Below are positions 1 through 10,056 of a stretch of DNA of 64,000 nucleotides, in pieces (the stretch's first letter is position 1; each line of letters begins with the position of its first letter). The notes beneath the pieces were generated by a model that was not told the DNA's origin, did not search any database, and saw only the letters and a list, made by a program, of their open reading frames with translations. Location: assembly GCA_035610835.1 (NCBI GenBank), contig CM069455.1:20535874-20599873 (forward strand). The letters are read 5' to 3'. This stretch comes from Ophiura sarsii. Taxonomy: Eukaryota > Echinodermata > Ophiuroidea > Amphilepidida > Ophiuridae. The position numbers were made by a program, and so were the translations under genes.

Positions 1-1263
1 AATCGCATGGCACCATCACAACCCAGCGCCCCACCAATGCCACGTCTTGAACCAGCTTACCCATTTCAGTGTATCTGCGCAGATTACTTCCAGTACAAAG
101 GTACCAACTACCTCGTGGTCGTCGACAGGTACTCCAACTGGCCCGTTGTCGAGCGAGCCACTGACGGGGCTGCCGGGCTCATTACCTGCTTACGACGTAT
201 CTTCGCCACTTATGGCATCGCCGATGAGATCACATCAGACGGAGGCCCTGAATTCACCGCAACCACAACTCGCAACTTCCTTCAGCAGTGGGGCGTGCAC
301 CATCGGCTGTCATCCGTCGCCTTCCCTCACAGCAACTGCCGCGCTGAGGTAGGCGTTAAGACTGTAAAGCGTATAATCACCGACAACACGGGACACAGCG
401 GTACGCTAGACACAAACTCATTCCAGCGGGCAATACTTCAATACCGCAACGCACCAGACCCGACCACGAAATTGTCACCTGCTCAATGTGTCTTTGGCCG
501 ACCGATCAGGGATTTTGTTCCAATTCATCCTGGCCGGTATACGCCACATTCCACCTGGCGCAATATGCTTACCGCCAGAGAAGAAGCATTACGCAATCGC
601 CACGTGCTTCAAGCGGAGCGATGGTCTGAACACACTCGTCGGCTCTCGCCGCTCAAAGTGGGCGACACAGTTCGTGTACAGAACCAAGTTGGTTTCCACC
701 CCAGGAAATGGGACAAAACAGGCCGGGTGATAGAAGTGCGTCAATTTGATCAATATATTGTACGAGTTGACGGCTCAGGTCGCACAACTTTAAGGAACAG
801 AAAATTTCTGCGAAAATACACGCCTGTGTATTGCCCAGAACCTCGTAAGTCAATACTTGACGACATGGCAAGATCCAACTGCCGCCCATCCCCATTCCCA
901 TTGAAGGAGCAACACGACAGTCCCATGTGCCCTGAGGACACCACGCAGACAAACACTCCCGCAAACACTCATCCTGACCATCCGATCATCCCAGCTACCC
1001 CATACAACATAGCGCTACATGGCGAACCCAACAGCGAGTCTGTCACTCAGCCAGCTCCTGACACCCAATCTCTGCCTAAGTCTACACGACCTGCTATCGA
1101 GACACAAAGGGTACTACCCGCGGCCCAATCGCACGCTACACCACCCGCAACAGGACCCCGAACGCCACAGCTAACTATGATCGATCCAGAAATGGCCAAC
1201 GCTCAGCGACGATCCACGCGTGTCAAGAGACCACCTGAATGGACCAAGGACTATGTGACATAA
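1..1263 (+). CDS. Ty3/gypsy-type Pol C-terminus: integrase, left end off the window
   Basis: The frame is open to the left edge; the first ATG (base 7) is probably internal to a longer Pol. Counted from that ATG, the integrase core shows a D-D-35-E triad: D26 (motif CADYF), D78 (SDGGPEF) and E114 (CRAEVG). Residues about 215-275 look like the small C-terminal integrase domain (KVGDTVRVQNQVG, then FLRKY), followed by a proline-rich tail ending at TAA 1261-1263. No chromodomain is visible. In the family, integrase joins the cDNA to host DNA. All three catalytic residues are present and the frame is unbroken, so this copy is fairly young, but protease, RT and RNase H would lie outside the window. 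Confidence is high for gypsy-type integrase and lower for the clade. Confidence 0.9.
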   Translation, partial: NRMAPSQPSAPPMPRLEPAYPFQCICADYFQYKGTNYLVVVDRYSNWPVVERATDGAAGLITCLRRIFATYGIADEITSDGGPEFTATTTRNFLQQWGVHHRLSSVAFPHSNCRAEVGVKTVKRIITDNTGHSGTLDTNSFQRAILQYRNAPDPTTKLSPAQCVFGRPIRDFVPIHPGRYTPHSTWRNMLTAREEALRNRHVLQAERWSEHTRRLSPLKVGDTVRVQNQVGFHPRKWDKTGRVIEVRQFDQYIVRVDGSGRTTLRNRKFLRKYTPVYCPEPRKSILDDMARSNCRPSPFPLKEQHDSPMCPEDTTQTNTPANTHPDHPIIPATPYNIALHGEPNSESVTQPAPDTQSLPKSTRPAIETQRVLPAAQSHATPPATGPRTPQLTMIDPEMANAQRRSTRVKRPPEWTKDYVT

Positions 1264-1330
1264 ACTCTAGTCAAACATTTTCATACGGATTTCTCAGCCC
1301 CTGTCACATCTGTCAGCTGGACAGCGACTT

Positions 1331-1339
1331 GGGGGGAGA
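1331..1339 (+). other. Candidate polypurine tract of the gypsy element
   Basis: A purine run (GGGGGGAGA) lies 68 bases after the Pol stop, where LTR retrotransposons carry the plus-strand primer tract just before the 3' LTR. I could not find a convincing LTR end after it, and non-LTR sequence begins by about base 1490, so the LTR is either short or interrupted. Confidence 0.4.
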
Positions 1340-1488
1340 TAGACAATAATGAACTCTCTGTATGATAACTCTCTTGTTCTTTTCATCTGTTTGACATTTC
1401 AGACGTTGTCGTCATTCGCTTGATTGACTACCATCATTGAAATACCTACGGGTTATTATTTAGTGATGACCTAACTCCATTCCTATTT

Positions 1489-2389
1489 GTGATACTGGTA
1501 GACTACCTATTGAAGAAAGCCACATCTGACCTTGACTCAGGAGTTGTGACACATCAGCGTCGCTCTAGACGTCATCCCGCCGTTGTTCGAAACGTCCTTG
1601 ATTTTGCTGAATATATTGCCTTACTTGAGACCACAATTCCACGAGCTCAGACCCAGCTGACAAAAACTGCTACAGCAGCAAAAGACCTTGCAATCCTCAC
1701 CCAACACTTCAGGTCTATGGGGAAACCATCAGCCATAATGTGACGGATTTTCAGATATCTGGGCTCTATGATGGCATCGGGTGCAAGTGACCTTAAAAGA
1801 CGCAGGGCATTGGCATGGTGCGCATTCTGGAAGTTGGAACACCTGTGGAGGAGTCCTCAAGTAGCTATCGCAACAAAAGTGAAATTATTTAGCACCACAT
1901 GTGTGACGATTTTGCTGTAGGCCCCTCCCTGCTATAACACACAACGTTCTTAAAACGTTCTTAAAACGTTCTTAGAACGTGTGAATCCTGGGTGATATCT
2001 CAAGATATGGAGTGCAAATAAATGCTTATGCTACCTCTTGCTACAGGATAATGCTTAACATCAAACGCATGGATCATGTCCCGAACACCACCAACATGAC
2101 CAAGACAGAGCCTCTTATCAACCGTGTACAAAGTGGCCAGCTGAGAATCTGAGATTCCTTGGACGTTTCTCCGTCTCCCTGATGACGAGCCTGCTATATA
2201 GAATGTATGCCATCACATATCAACACATGGCCGAAGGAGACCTGGTCGTCCAAGCACATCATACTTGAAGTACATACAGCGCTAACTGACAATAAAGGCA
2301 TGTTTCAAGAACGTCAGATAGCCACTCTTGCTACAGATCGCCGTGCTTGGAGAAAACTTGTGGTCGCCTGCTCCGCAGCCGAAGGATGA
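1489..2389 (+). pseudogene. Decayed non-LTR retrotransposon reverse transcriptase, C-terminal part
   Basis: Pieces in shifting frames match the C-terminal half of a LINE-type RT in order. They are THQRRSRRHPAVV; then LDFAEYIALLE at 1600-1632, the catalytic box that should read FADD or YADD; then FRYLGSMMASGASDL (from about 1750); then an interrupted Y-CESW (about 1916-1994); then INAYATSCYRIMLNIKR (about 2020-2070), LPDDEPA, GRRRPGRPSTSYLKYIQR (about 2230-2285) and WRKLVVACSAAEG ending at TGA 2387-2389. Frameshifts, in-frame stops and a 60-bp insertion break it, and the catalytic aspartates are gone, so it is dead. A short GAT-rich tail follows, as at the 3' end of some LINE families. The remnant abuts the gypsy element. 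Confidence 0.85.
1920..1979 (+). repeat. 60-bp insertion with an 11-bp triplicate inside the RT remnant
   Basis: The RT reading is cut between LLY and CESW by about 60 bases that end in three copies of an 11-bp unit (ACGTTCTTAAA, the last one varied). Removing it brings the two conserved RT motifs back next to each other, so it is a later insertion. Confidence 0.6.
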
Positions 2390-2448
2390 TGATGATGATG
2401 GTGATAAAATGTGCTAAAATGGTCAAATGTTAACCGTTTTGAAATAAT

Positions 2449-2520
2449 GGGGGGGGGGGGGGGGGGGGACAGGGGGGAGGAAATATATTTTTGGGGAATG
2501 CCACCCATGCCCCCCCCCCC
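2449..2520. repeat. Poly-G (20) and poly-C (11) tracts
   Basis: A run of 20 G at 2449-2468 is followed by a purine-rich stretch and a run of 11 C at 2510-2520. Length here is unreliable in any assembly. The two tracts could form a G-rich hairpin or a quadruplex. Confidence 0.9.
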
Positions 2521-2600
2521 ACTGCGTCAGAGGCCTCACCACTGCGTCAGAGGCTTTGCCACTGCGTTAGAGGCCTCGCCACTGCGTCAGAGGCCTCGCT
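2521..2600 (+). repeat. 20-bp tandem repeat, 4 copies
   Basis: Four head-to-tail 20-bp units (ACTGCGTCAGAGGCCTCRCC type) fill exactly 80 bases and differ at a few positions. The unit contains the palindrome AGGCCT. Confidence 0.95.
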
Positions 2601-3870
2601 ATGAGTTCATGCTAATAACAGTAGTGAGGCACATCTGGTAACTGCTGTCGCTCAGGCTCCGTTTGGGATGGCTTTCTCCTTCATAAAAAGGCGATTGGCC
2701 TCCAGGAACTGTACCTTTTGTGAAGGCACCCGGGCGGACTTATCTGCGTTGATGACGCGTACGACCCCTAGTATAGAGAGGTGACCAAAAGGCTTAGGTT
2801 AAAGCCGATGGTCCACGAAGGCATTACTTCTCTTCTATCCAATTTTATGGAGCAATCAGTTGAATCGACAACAATTTAATATAAAAATAGTATTTTATTC
2901 GCGCACTACGCGCGCATATTTCAAGGGTAGCATTTCAAAGCTTGTTCAAAGCCAAATGTAACCTAATTGTGGTCAAATTCATTTAAGTGTGAATAAATAA
3001 CGCATGTTTTCTGCAAACAAATAATCTCGAAAAAGGCGTGAATTCATTCGGGTAATTGAAAAACCGTTGCCCCCCCTCCCCCCACCTCTCTCAGTACCGG
3101 AGAAATCATGATAACGCCACTGAACAGGTTGAACGCGAAATGACAACAACGCACAGTTTCCAATGATGTCCCTCTTGGGAGGTCATCATTTCGTTATCAT
3201 AATGAATGAGTAAATATTAGACTGGATTTATGTGACAACACAAATAATATTATGTAAACATTGCTTTTGAAGTGATGCAGAAGCTATTTTATGTTACCAT
3301 GGTTCTGGTTTGTTTGAGGAAATCTTGATTCTTAGAACCATGCTCCTGAGGAAGATATAACTTTTTGCACCCCTGGATGTGCCCCCCGCTCAGAATTGGA
3401 TTTTTCTTTCTTTTCGAACACATTTGGTGCGATTGGGTTTGAACTTTTGACCAAATTTTTATTTAAAAGCAATCACTTTATTTCCTATCAATGTTGTCTT
3501 TTTATATACTCTCTTAGTCTTATGATTCCAAAGATTGAACTATTCAATCTATTGGATTGAAAATTTCAATCGTTTTTCGATCGAAAAGTTTTAAATCTAT
3601 AGAAAAGGTTGATATTTTCAAACTTACAGATTGATATTTTCGTACATACGAATACATGACTGGCAATTGGAAGAACTGCCAAGAAATTGTCCCAAGTGGA
3701 GGCCCGCTATGCATTCTGGGTATATTAGTTTAGCGGGTGCGGGGGACGCGATTTTTTTTTACTAGTCAACATTTGTTTGGTCTCACCAAGGTAAAATCAG
3801 TTGACTTTTTTGTAAAAAAAATAAAAAATCTTTTTATTCAGTGAGTTTTGCTTTAGTTCGTATTAAAGGC
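2601..3870. other. Non-coding stretch without recognised gene
   Basis: I see no exon with good splice sites and no strong repeat. AT-rich. A TAACGCCACTG end at about 3110-3121 resembles one end of the CAGTGGCGTAAC hAT-type element at 5580-5980, so a decayed copy is possible. Confidence 0.5.
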
Positions 3871-4241
3871 ATATTATGTGATCTTTTCCAGAGAGCGCCC
3901 TCTATTCATTATTTTTTTTAGAAAGTAGATTTTCTTGCAGATTTACATTTCTGATCATAAATCATACATACATTCCAAGTTATAGAGCGATACGATTCCT
4001 AATTACCTCAAAATCATGGTTTTAGAGTAAATTTAGAGTGAAAAATATAAACTGTCGGAATTCCGACAGTTTATTTTCACTCTAAAATCATGATTTTGAA
4101 GTAATTAAGAATCGTATCGCAGTGTAACTTGGAATGTAGGCCTATGTACGATTTATGATTAGAAATGTAAATCTGCAAGAAAATCTTCTTTCAATTTTTG
4201 TTTCGATGTTGAGGGCGTTCCCTGGAAAGATCACATAATAC
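3871..4241. mobile_element. Fold-back (palindromic) element, about 370 bp
   Basis: The two halves are inverted copies. TATTATGTGATCTTTTCCAG at the left is mirrored by CTGGAAAGATCACATAATA at the right, and matching blocks run to the centre at 4060/4061 (TGTCGGAATTCCGACA). Arms are about 180-190 bp and roughly 85-90% alike by eye. No coding capacity. Confidence 0.85.
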
Positions 4242-4399
4242 AGGGGGGGAAGGACATCGTTTTATTTTGTTACTAAATTTGGGGGATTTTCCAAGGATAT
4301 TTCCAAAATTACGACATGGCGAATTGTATTTTGTACACAAGTCTATGGGATAGATTTTCGTAGAGACCAATATTAACCGACTGATTGTATTTAATTGGC

Positions 4400-4485
4400 C
4401 CGTGGGCCACGTCTTTTTATAGTCTTAACTGGAAGATAAAGACTTAAACTTGCATTTTCAAGAAAAAACAAGCGTGGCCCACGGG
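4400..4485. repeat. Short inverted repeat with CCCGTGGGCCACG arms
   Basis: CCCGTGGGCCACG at about 4400-4412 is mirrored by CGTGGCCCACGGG at 4473-4485, with an AT-rich loop of about 60 bases. Possibly a small fold-back element. Confidence 0.6.
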
Positions 4486-4583
4486 ACGTTTTTTAGCAAA
4501 AAGACATTAAAGAACTGCTATTTTGACAGTTTTCCTTTCAAATTACGAAAAACCCGTTACAATGTTTAGTGTCTCTTCAACAG

Positions 4584-4804
4584 ACTTTGCTTATCACTGA
4601 GCAATATCGCAATACGTCGTTATACGAACAGAACATAGATATGCTAAAGAGACTGAATTATGATCCGGTCACACAAAAATGGAGATTGATGCGGGGACGA
4701 GTGATGTTGTTGACAAACACAACTGGATTTAAACAATTCTACAACAGCTACATATCATGTATAACTGATTGTACGACAGAGAGGTTAACAATAACAGTAC
4801 AAAG
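4584..4804 (+). CDS. Candidate internal exon of an unrecognised gene
   Basis: A 221-nt block is open in only one frame and is bounded by an acceptor (CTCTTCAACAG) and a strong donor (AAAG/GTGAGT). The 73 residues (motifs TLLITEQYRNTSLYEQN, LNYDPVTQKWRLMRGR, FKQFYNSYISCITDC) look like ordinary globular protein. Incoming phase is 0 and outgoing phase 2. I do not recognise the family. Possible continuations lie at 4862-4916 and 8496-8612. It could belong to a host gene or to a transposon gene with introns. Confidence 0.45.
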
Positions 4805-4861
4805 GTGAGTTGACACACGCACATGAGTCGTAACAATCAATTGATTTGTTGTGCTTTTCAT

Positions 4862-4916
4862 AGGCTGTGTCTCCAGAAACTCCGAATTCGGAAGGTCTGC
4901 GTGTGTATTGCAGAAT
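4862..4916 (+). CDS. Weak candidate exon following the 4584-4804 exon
   Basis: A 55-nt block lies between TTTTCATAG and GTGAGAAT. In phase 0 it reads like natural protein (AVSPETPNSEGLRVYCRI), but the preceding exon leaves phase 2, in which it reads RLCLQKLRIRKVC. Either the preceding donor is different, a base is missing, or this is not an exon. Confidence 0.2.
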
Positions 4917-5019
4917 TGGTGAGAATTTACACCGAATTTACACACTTGATGCTTGATGTGGTAATTACTATAGAGCTTAAACAGCTAAACTGGAATGTAT
5001 CAGGGAGGGGTCAAGATGT

Positions 5020-5300
5020 TGTTGTGACGCCCCGTGTATGGTCTCCGCAGGGAGGAGCACCATGTTTTGTACGTCCCAGTTGTGTTATTTACAGTCCCGG
5101 CCTGACCCCCATCCGGGACAAAGTGTACGTCGCTGCGCGCCATACGGTCCCGGCCCCCCTTAGCCAGGACAAAGTGTACAGCGGCGTACAGTCCCGGATC
5201 CCATAGCTGGGACAAATTGTAAACCCCAGCTACATGTACATGTACTGTCCATGACCATGTGTATACATTTTATGTACCTTAGCGTACATCCCCACTATGT
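5020..5300. repeat. GTAC/GTCCCGG-rich degenerate repeat
   Basis: Imperfect units of about 60 bp repeat a pattern of GTACAGTCCCGG, then TAGCYRGGACAAAGTGTAC. Related GC-rich sequence with CATGTACGTCCCCGG returns at 6255-6365. No coding signal. Confidence 0.55.
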
Positions 5301-5304
5301 ATGC

Positions 5305-5468
5305 AAGCCTCGATTTAAGGACGTGTGAACCGGGAGCTACTTTGTAACTTTTCTGACAAAAGTAGCTCCCGCTCATATACTTTGCTATACAAAATTTGAA
5401 AACACCGGGAGCAAAAACTTGGCAACCGGGGGGCAAAAAACTCCCAGCTCCCACTTAAATCGAGGCTT
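5305..5468. mobile_element. MITE with AAGCCTCGATTTAAG termini
   Basis: AAGCCTCGATTTAAG at the left end is mirrored by CTTAAATCGAGGCTT at the right, 164 bp in all. A second, more diverged copy is at 13704-13863. No ORF. Confidence 0.8.
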
Positions 5469-5579
5469 GTATGTATGTGTACACACACCCGGGGTATACA
5501 TTTGTGTACCCACACCTACACCCCCGCTACATTCCATTCCCCGGCATATTTTTTTCAGCACTTGATGTACGTCCCCGCT

Positions 5580-5980
5580 CAGTGGCGTAACTAGACTTTT
5601 TCATTTGGGGAAATGGGGGGCTCCTAAGACAATCCAAGATTTTTTTTGAGTAAAGAGATGCGCGCGAAAATTTTCGACTTTACAGCTTGCACGATTGAGC
5701 TACATTTTGGCTCTAAATAAGCTTGTACCAAAGAATATTTCATTTTGGGAAGACATGCGCGCATAGCGTAGAGCGCGAAAATTTTTCATGTGTACTTTTG
5801 ACCATCATAGTTCCATGATTCCTTTCGTCAAATGAACCGACAGTGCCATTTATTGACGTCATTATTGGGGGGATTTGGTGTGTACTTTTTTTGTAAATTT
5901 TATTTACAGCCGTACTTGATTTCATTTGGGGGGGGGGGGGGGCAAGGGTTCCAAGTGGGGGCCCGCTTGTTACGCCACTG
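5580..5980. mobile_element. hAT-type MITE, about 400 bp
   Basis: CAGTGGCGTAAC opens the element and GTTACGCCACTG closes it (12-bp perfect TIR). The flanks TCCCCGCT (5572-5579) and TCCCTGCT (5981-5988) are an 8-bp target-site duplication with one mismatch. CA-starting termini with 8-bp duplications are the hAT signature. The interior carries a long G run near 5928-5942 and no transposase. Confidence 0.85.
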
Positions 5981-6427
5981 TCCCTGCTACACGCCCTGGC
6001 TAGCCCAGGGGTAGAATTTCGATTTCAAGTCAAAACAGGACCTAGATGACTGGTATTTGACCCTTAGTCAACAAAACATGCCGAATTTGGAAATTGTGCA
6101 AGCTTATAGCCTTATTCTTGATATTATTTTTAATTAATTTCGCAATAATCCATGGATTTTCAAAATTGGCGAGAATCCATGGATTCTTGCAAAATCCTTC
6201 CGCGAGAATCTTAACGGATTCGCACGGTTGGTTACAAAATTCTGCCCCTGTAGCCTGGGCACCTTTTGTACATGTACGTCCCCGGTACACGCCCCCGCAT
6301 AGCCGGGCAACGTTTTTTTGTACGGTCCCCGCATGGTCCCTGTCATGTCTCGGGTCCCCCGGGCCGGGGATGCAATTAAATAGGTGCATAGTGCATTTAA
6401 GTGTAACTGTAAATTATGTAAGTGTAC

Positions 6428-6586
6428 ATCAAAACAAATAATTGTCGATCATGGCCCTCGCGTTCATCCAAACAATCTAGCAACGCACTGAATTACAGAA
6501 CTACTAGTGCACAATGCTGTCATGGTCACGCAGACGGTGGCATTGACTGCGAGGAAATAATCAAGAATTATTTGTTTTGATTGTAG
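6428..6586. mobile_element. MITE with ATCAAAACAAA termini, short copy
   Basis: The ends ATCAAAACAAATAATTGTCG and AATTATTTGTTTTGAT are inverted copies. They resemble the ends of the longer elements at 7001-7312 and 12419-12704, so this may be a deletion derivative. Confidence 0.65.
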
Positions 6587-6722
6587 ACTTCTACTACAGT
6601 TTATTAAGATCTTTATAATAAAGGTAGTGTTATTATTTTCAACTTGATGTTTTCTATTCTACATGAAGGGTCATCCTTAAAATAGTCATCAAAAGTTGAG
6701 TTGCATAACTCCAATTGGTTCT

Positions 6723-6907
6723 TGACAATCCTTTATTTTAGGGGGATAAATTGATTAGACGGAATGAACCAATTTATTCATAAATTTGACTATAAGTCTA
6801 TAATACATACATGTACATGTACATGAAATGTACAGTCAATTCATGAAGCATTCAGTTTATTCTGTCAAATCAATTAATTATCCCCTAAAAAAATACAGGA
6901 TTGCCCT
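6723..6907. mobile_element. Fold-back MITE, about 185 bp
   Basis: GACAATCCTTTATTTTAGGG at the left matches the reverse complement of the right end (CCTAAAAAAATACAGGATTG). The inverted similarity continues inward for about 60 bases. Its centre holds a short ACATGTACATGTACATG run. Confidence 0.7.
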
Positions 6908-7000
6908 TATTTTAGAAGCACAAGTAGTGTTTTCACTCTCCCTATACAAAGGGTGAAATATGTTTAAAATTCCATTGTTTTGCTGCCTAAAACACTGCAC

Positions 7001-7312
7001 TATAATCAAAACAAAAAAATTGTCGATCACAGCGTCATGATCTGAGTGCTCGCGATCATAACAAATTAAGGTGGAGCCTTTCTTTGTATGCAGTGCGTCC
7101 CAAAACAGTCCCAAGGCAGCGTGTGGTCTTGTTGATTAGGGCCAGCGATTGGTCAATATTGCCTATTTGTTTACAAGTATGTCACATGTTCCAGTTTTAC
7201 TGCGCCCTTGCCATCGCGAATGACGCGGTTAGGACCAGTCGCATGGGACGCTGGGCAGGGGCATCGTATACACTGTGATCGAGTGATCGACACATTTTTT
7301 GTTTTGATTATA
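7001..7312. mobile_element. MITE with TATAATCAAAAC termini, + copy
   Basis: TATAATCAAAACAAAAAAAT at the start and the mirrored GTTTTGATTATA at the end bound a 312-bp element. An inverted relative lies at 12419-12704 and shares interior blocks such as CGATCACAGCG and TTTACAAGTATGT. TA at both edges suggests TA target choice, as in Tc1/mariner-type elements. Confidence 0.8.
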
Positions 7313-7886
7313 GCGCTAATTTGGCCATCATTTTTCACCCTCAAGAATTTTGTTCTGTGAAAACACTGAAGGTGACATGAAATTTGCACACAAACAATCT
7401 GTTAACCACCTTTGACAAAGTTATTTCACTTTGAAAATGTTCCTCAAGTTCGTCAATGAATGTCAATGTTAATGTTTCCTTTGGAGGAACAAAAAAACAA
7501 CTTGGCAGACCGACCCAGGCGTCTATGGAGCATCCATAACAATCCGTTTATTTGAGCTGACAAATAAGCGATGAAAAAAACCCTCTTTTACGGGCCTGAC
7601 CGGTACCGAACCACTTTTTGGTATTTTCAAGATTTTTGGATACTTTTTTCTCAAATAATGTAAAATCAGCCATTTTTTTCCAGAATTCCAGATTTATGCA
7701 GACTTTAGACTTTGGTGACATTTTAGGTAAAACAATAGCCATGCATTTTGAACTCGGCAACATTATAAAAATGTGAAACCTTTTGAGTCAGTGGCATAGC
7801 CGGAGGGAGCAGGGGGCGATTGCTCCCTTAATATTATAATTTAGTTGGTTCAGACTGTAGACTGAAGCCTGTCGGTTAAGATTGCC

Positions 7887-8000
7887 TCCATCGGTTGTGT
7901 GATTGTCAAAAAACATTGTCGGTTGTGTGATTGTCAAAAAACATCGTTGGTTGTGTGATTGTCAATAACCGTCATCGGTTAGTGTGATTGTCAATAACTG
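7887..8000 (+). repeat. 28-bp tandem repeat, 4 copies
   Basis: Four units of about 28 bp built on TCGGTTGTGTGATTGTCAA, with diverged outer copies. Similar CGGTT and TTTGAAAATGGC sequence continues on both sides without clear periodicity. Confidence 0.85.
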
Positions 8001-8296
8001 TCGTCATTTGAAAATGGCATTGTTGTTTAATATTGGCACTGTCGTTTGAGACTAGCACTGTGTCGGTTTTTTGAAGAGCTCATTTTTCACGCCTGTTTTG
8101 TGAAACCACGTAAAAACCTGCAACACCTAGGACACAATTCGGAAAAGTGCGACGTCGCCACTTTTTTTTTCTCAGAAAAGTGTGAAGTCACCACCGTGAC
8201 CGTTTTGGATGGCGGGTTCAAAACATGTGGCCTAATGTCTTTACTTCATATTTAGATTTTATACTTTATGGAGGAGGGGGCAATGAAAGATTGGAG

Positions 8297-8392
8297 TAAT
8301 TCTGTTATACCCTTCACAGGGGTATTCATAGTGTGTGATCTTTAAGAACGACGCATACTACCGATGTTGGTGTGTAGGGTATAACAGAATTA
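8297..8392. mobile_element. 96-bp fold-back MITE
   Basis: TAATTCTGTTATACCCTTCA is mirrored at the right end by GGGTATAACAGAATTA. A second copy in the opposite orientation is at 14757-14853. It is too small to code and its ends occupy about half its length. Confidence 0.8.
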
Positions 8393-8495
8393 TGCCGACA
8401 GATTTAAAATTAATAGGTACATGTACTTGAATACTTGAATACTTGAATAAAATGAAATATAACTTCATACCTTTTATTCCTTTTTCAAAATGCAG

Positions 8496-8612
8496 AATGG
8501 CAGAAAGATGCAAATACCGACACAAAGGGGATACATCCGGAAAAAACACCCTCTACAAAAACTTAATGAAGATTTACATTGGACACAAGCAGAGTGCTCA
8601 TCATTTTCTGCA
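8496..8612 (+). CDS. Candidate exon of the unrecognised gene, readable in three frames
   Basis: A 117-nt block lies between a good acceptor (TTTTTCAAAATGCAG) and donor (CA/GTAAGT). Joined in phase 2 to the exon at 4584-4804 it reads RMAERCKYRHKGDTSGKN and leaves phase 2, which continues into 9557. A second acceptor 8 bases further in (AATGGCAG, start 8504) would switch the reading to KMQIPTQRGYIRKKHPL and leave phase 0, which continues into 8667. The third frame ends in an early TAA after KDANTDTKGIHPEK. I cannot tell which reading is used and do not recognise any of them. Confidence 0.35.
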
Positions 8613-8666
8613 GTAAGTATAATTCTGGTTGTTACTCCAATGATAAAGGCTAATTAAACAAATTGC

Positions 8667-8818
8667 AGACTGGGAAGTGGGAACTGACTGGTGGAGACAT
8701 CACATTGAGATTTGTGCATGAACGTCACCCCAAATCACAGCTACTTTGGTCCATGACCCTGGGTGACAGGGTATCAATTGATGTGCCAAACAGTGGTGGC
8801 ACCAGCACCAACATTTAA
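8667..8818 (+). CDS. Candidate terminal exon of the unrecognised gene
   Basis: After the acceptor AAACAAATTGCAG, one frame stays open for 49 codons to a TAA ending at 8818 (motifs TGKWELTGGDITLRF, VHERHPKSQLLWSM, LGDRVSIDVPNSGG). It joins in phase only if the previous exon starts at 8504. It reads like natural protein, but I cannot assign a family. Confidence 0.3.
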
Positions 8819-9556
8819 ATGGTTTGGTTTTAATTGATGCCACTTATTTATAATTTTAATCCTACTAGTAAGACCCTTAATATTAAAATAGTAAACATTT
8901 AGATAAATTCATAACCGCCACTTCACAATAAGTCATCATAAAATTGTAACATGAGTAACCAGAATCATAATCAGTAAAAGATGCTAAAACTTCAATTTTT
9001 CAAAAGTGTTATTTATCACTATTAATGGTTAAATATGTTATTTCAATTGTCAAAGTCAAGATTTTTGTTAATTTACAATGTATATAAAGAATAAAATGCT
9101 AGTAAATTATGGCTGGACAGAGTGTAACATGTGTTACGGTAACAATGTGTTACTGAATATTTTGCCATTTTAAATTGAAGAAGAAAAAAATTGAATTGTT
9201 GTTTTTATAAACCTTAGTATATTACTTGCTTACAAGTTACAGTAGTGACCGATTAATTGTAGATTGGTTTAGTTTTAGTTTAAGCAAATAAATGTTGGGA
9301 TATTTTTAGTGCGTCTCAGCGCGTAATGCGTGTTACCGATATTCGCAGTGGTCTCACATGAACACGAGCAGCTGATCTTTCATGTTGGGCATTTTTTACA
9401 ATACAAAAGATGAAAACTTCATTCAAATTATTCTTACAGAGATGTAGAGAATGGAGATTAAAGAATAGCCCGCTAAAACGTAATACAAGTTACCAAGTAA
9501 TCAGCAATTTCATGATTTTAAACTAATTCTTTATGCCTGATTGTTCATACTTGTAG
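8819..9556. other. AT-rich stretch without recognised feature
   Basis: Long T and A runs, no inverted ends I could pair and no splice-bounded frame. If the exons on either side belong to one gene this is intron. Confidence 0.5.
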
Positions 9557-9760
9557 GATTCCTGCCAGGATCCTACCAACTCAGTCCACATGCACAACTC
9601 TGTATGGGACTTATGGGACCCAGACATGTTTGCCAAAGCAGATACATTGTAAGGACTTAATCCTGGAAGATGTCTCCAACAAGTTGAGTGCCATGCAAAG
9701 GAAGATCATGATTTACATGGAGGATTGGTGGATATCCATTCTTACTCCTATTAACTATAT
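9557..9760 (+). CDS. Candidate exon of the unrecognised gene, alternative continuation
   Basis: A 204-nt block starts after CATACTTGTAG and ends at AT/GTGAGT. In phase 2 after the 8496 exon it is open throughout (IPARILPTQSTCTTLYGTYG, then KDLILEDVSNKLSAM, MEDWWISILTP) and leaves phase 2. If the donor is not used, a TGA follows at 9762-9764. No family recognised. Confidence 0.25.
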
Positions 9761-9794
9761 GTGAGTTTGAACTCATTTGGATTTAAATGAGCAT

Positions 9795-9972
9795 TAAAAC
9801 AGGGTCAGAAATTTGAGAAGAATCCAAGAATCCATTCTCGCCGGTAAAGTTCTGAGAATCCAAGTTGATTGTGGTATTCTATCTAATATGTTATTTTATG
9901 GAGAAAAATTCATAGATTCTCATCAAATCCTTGGCAATAATCTGAACTGAATGGATTCTTGCACCCTTGGAA
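9795..9972. repeat. GAATCC/GGATTC inverted-repeat family
   Basis: Alternating GAATCC and GGATTC motifs with GAGAATC and CTTGCA blocks suggest a fold-back element. Related sequence occurs at about 6145-6240, 29935-30120 and 43740-43810. Confidence 0.5.
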
Positions 9973-10056
9973 AACTTCTGAACATGTAAAATATTGGACA
10001 GCTAAAACAGTTTCGAGATCTTTACATTTCTGCATTAATTGATTAATTAACCAACC

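Noticed and set aside
4823..5206. 127-codon open frame on +
   Set aside because: It runs from intron-like sequence into the GTAC-rich degenerate repeat and has no recognisable motif; only the short 4862-4916 part has splice sites.
7789..7830. CAGTGGCATAGCCGG as a further hAT left end
   Set aside because: It looks like a left terminus, but I found no matching right end or duplication.
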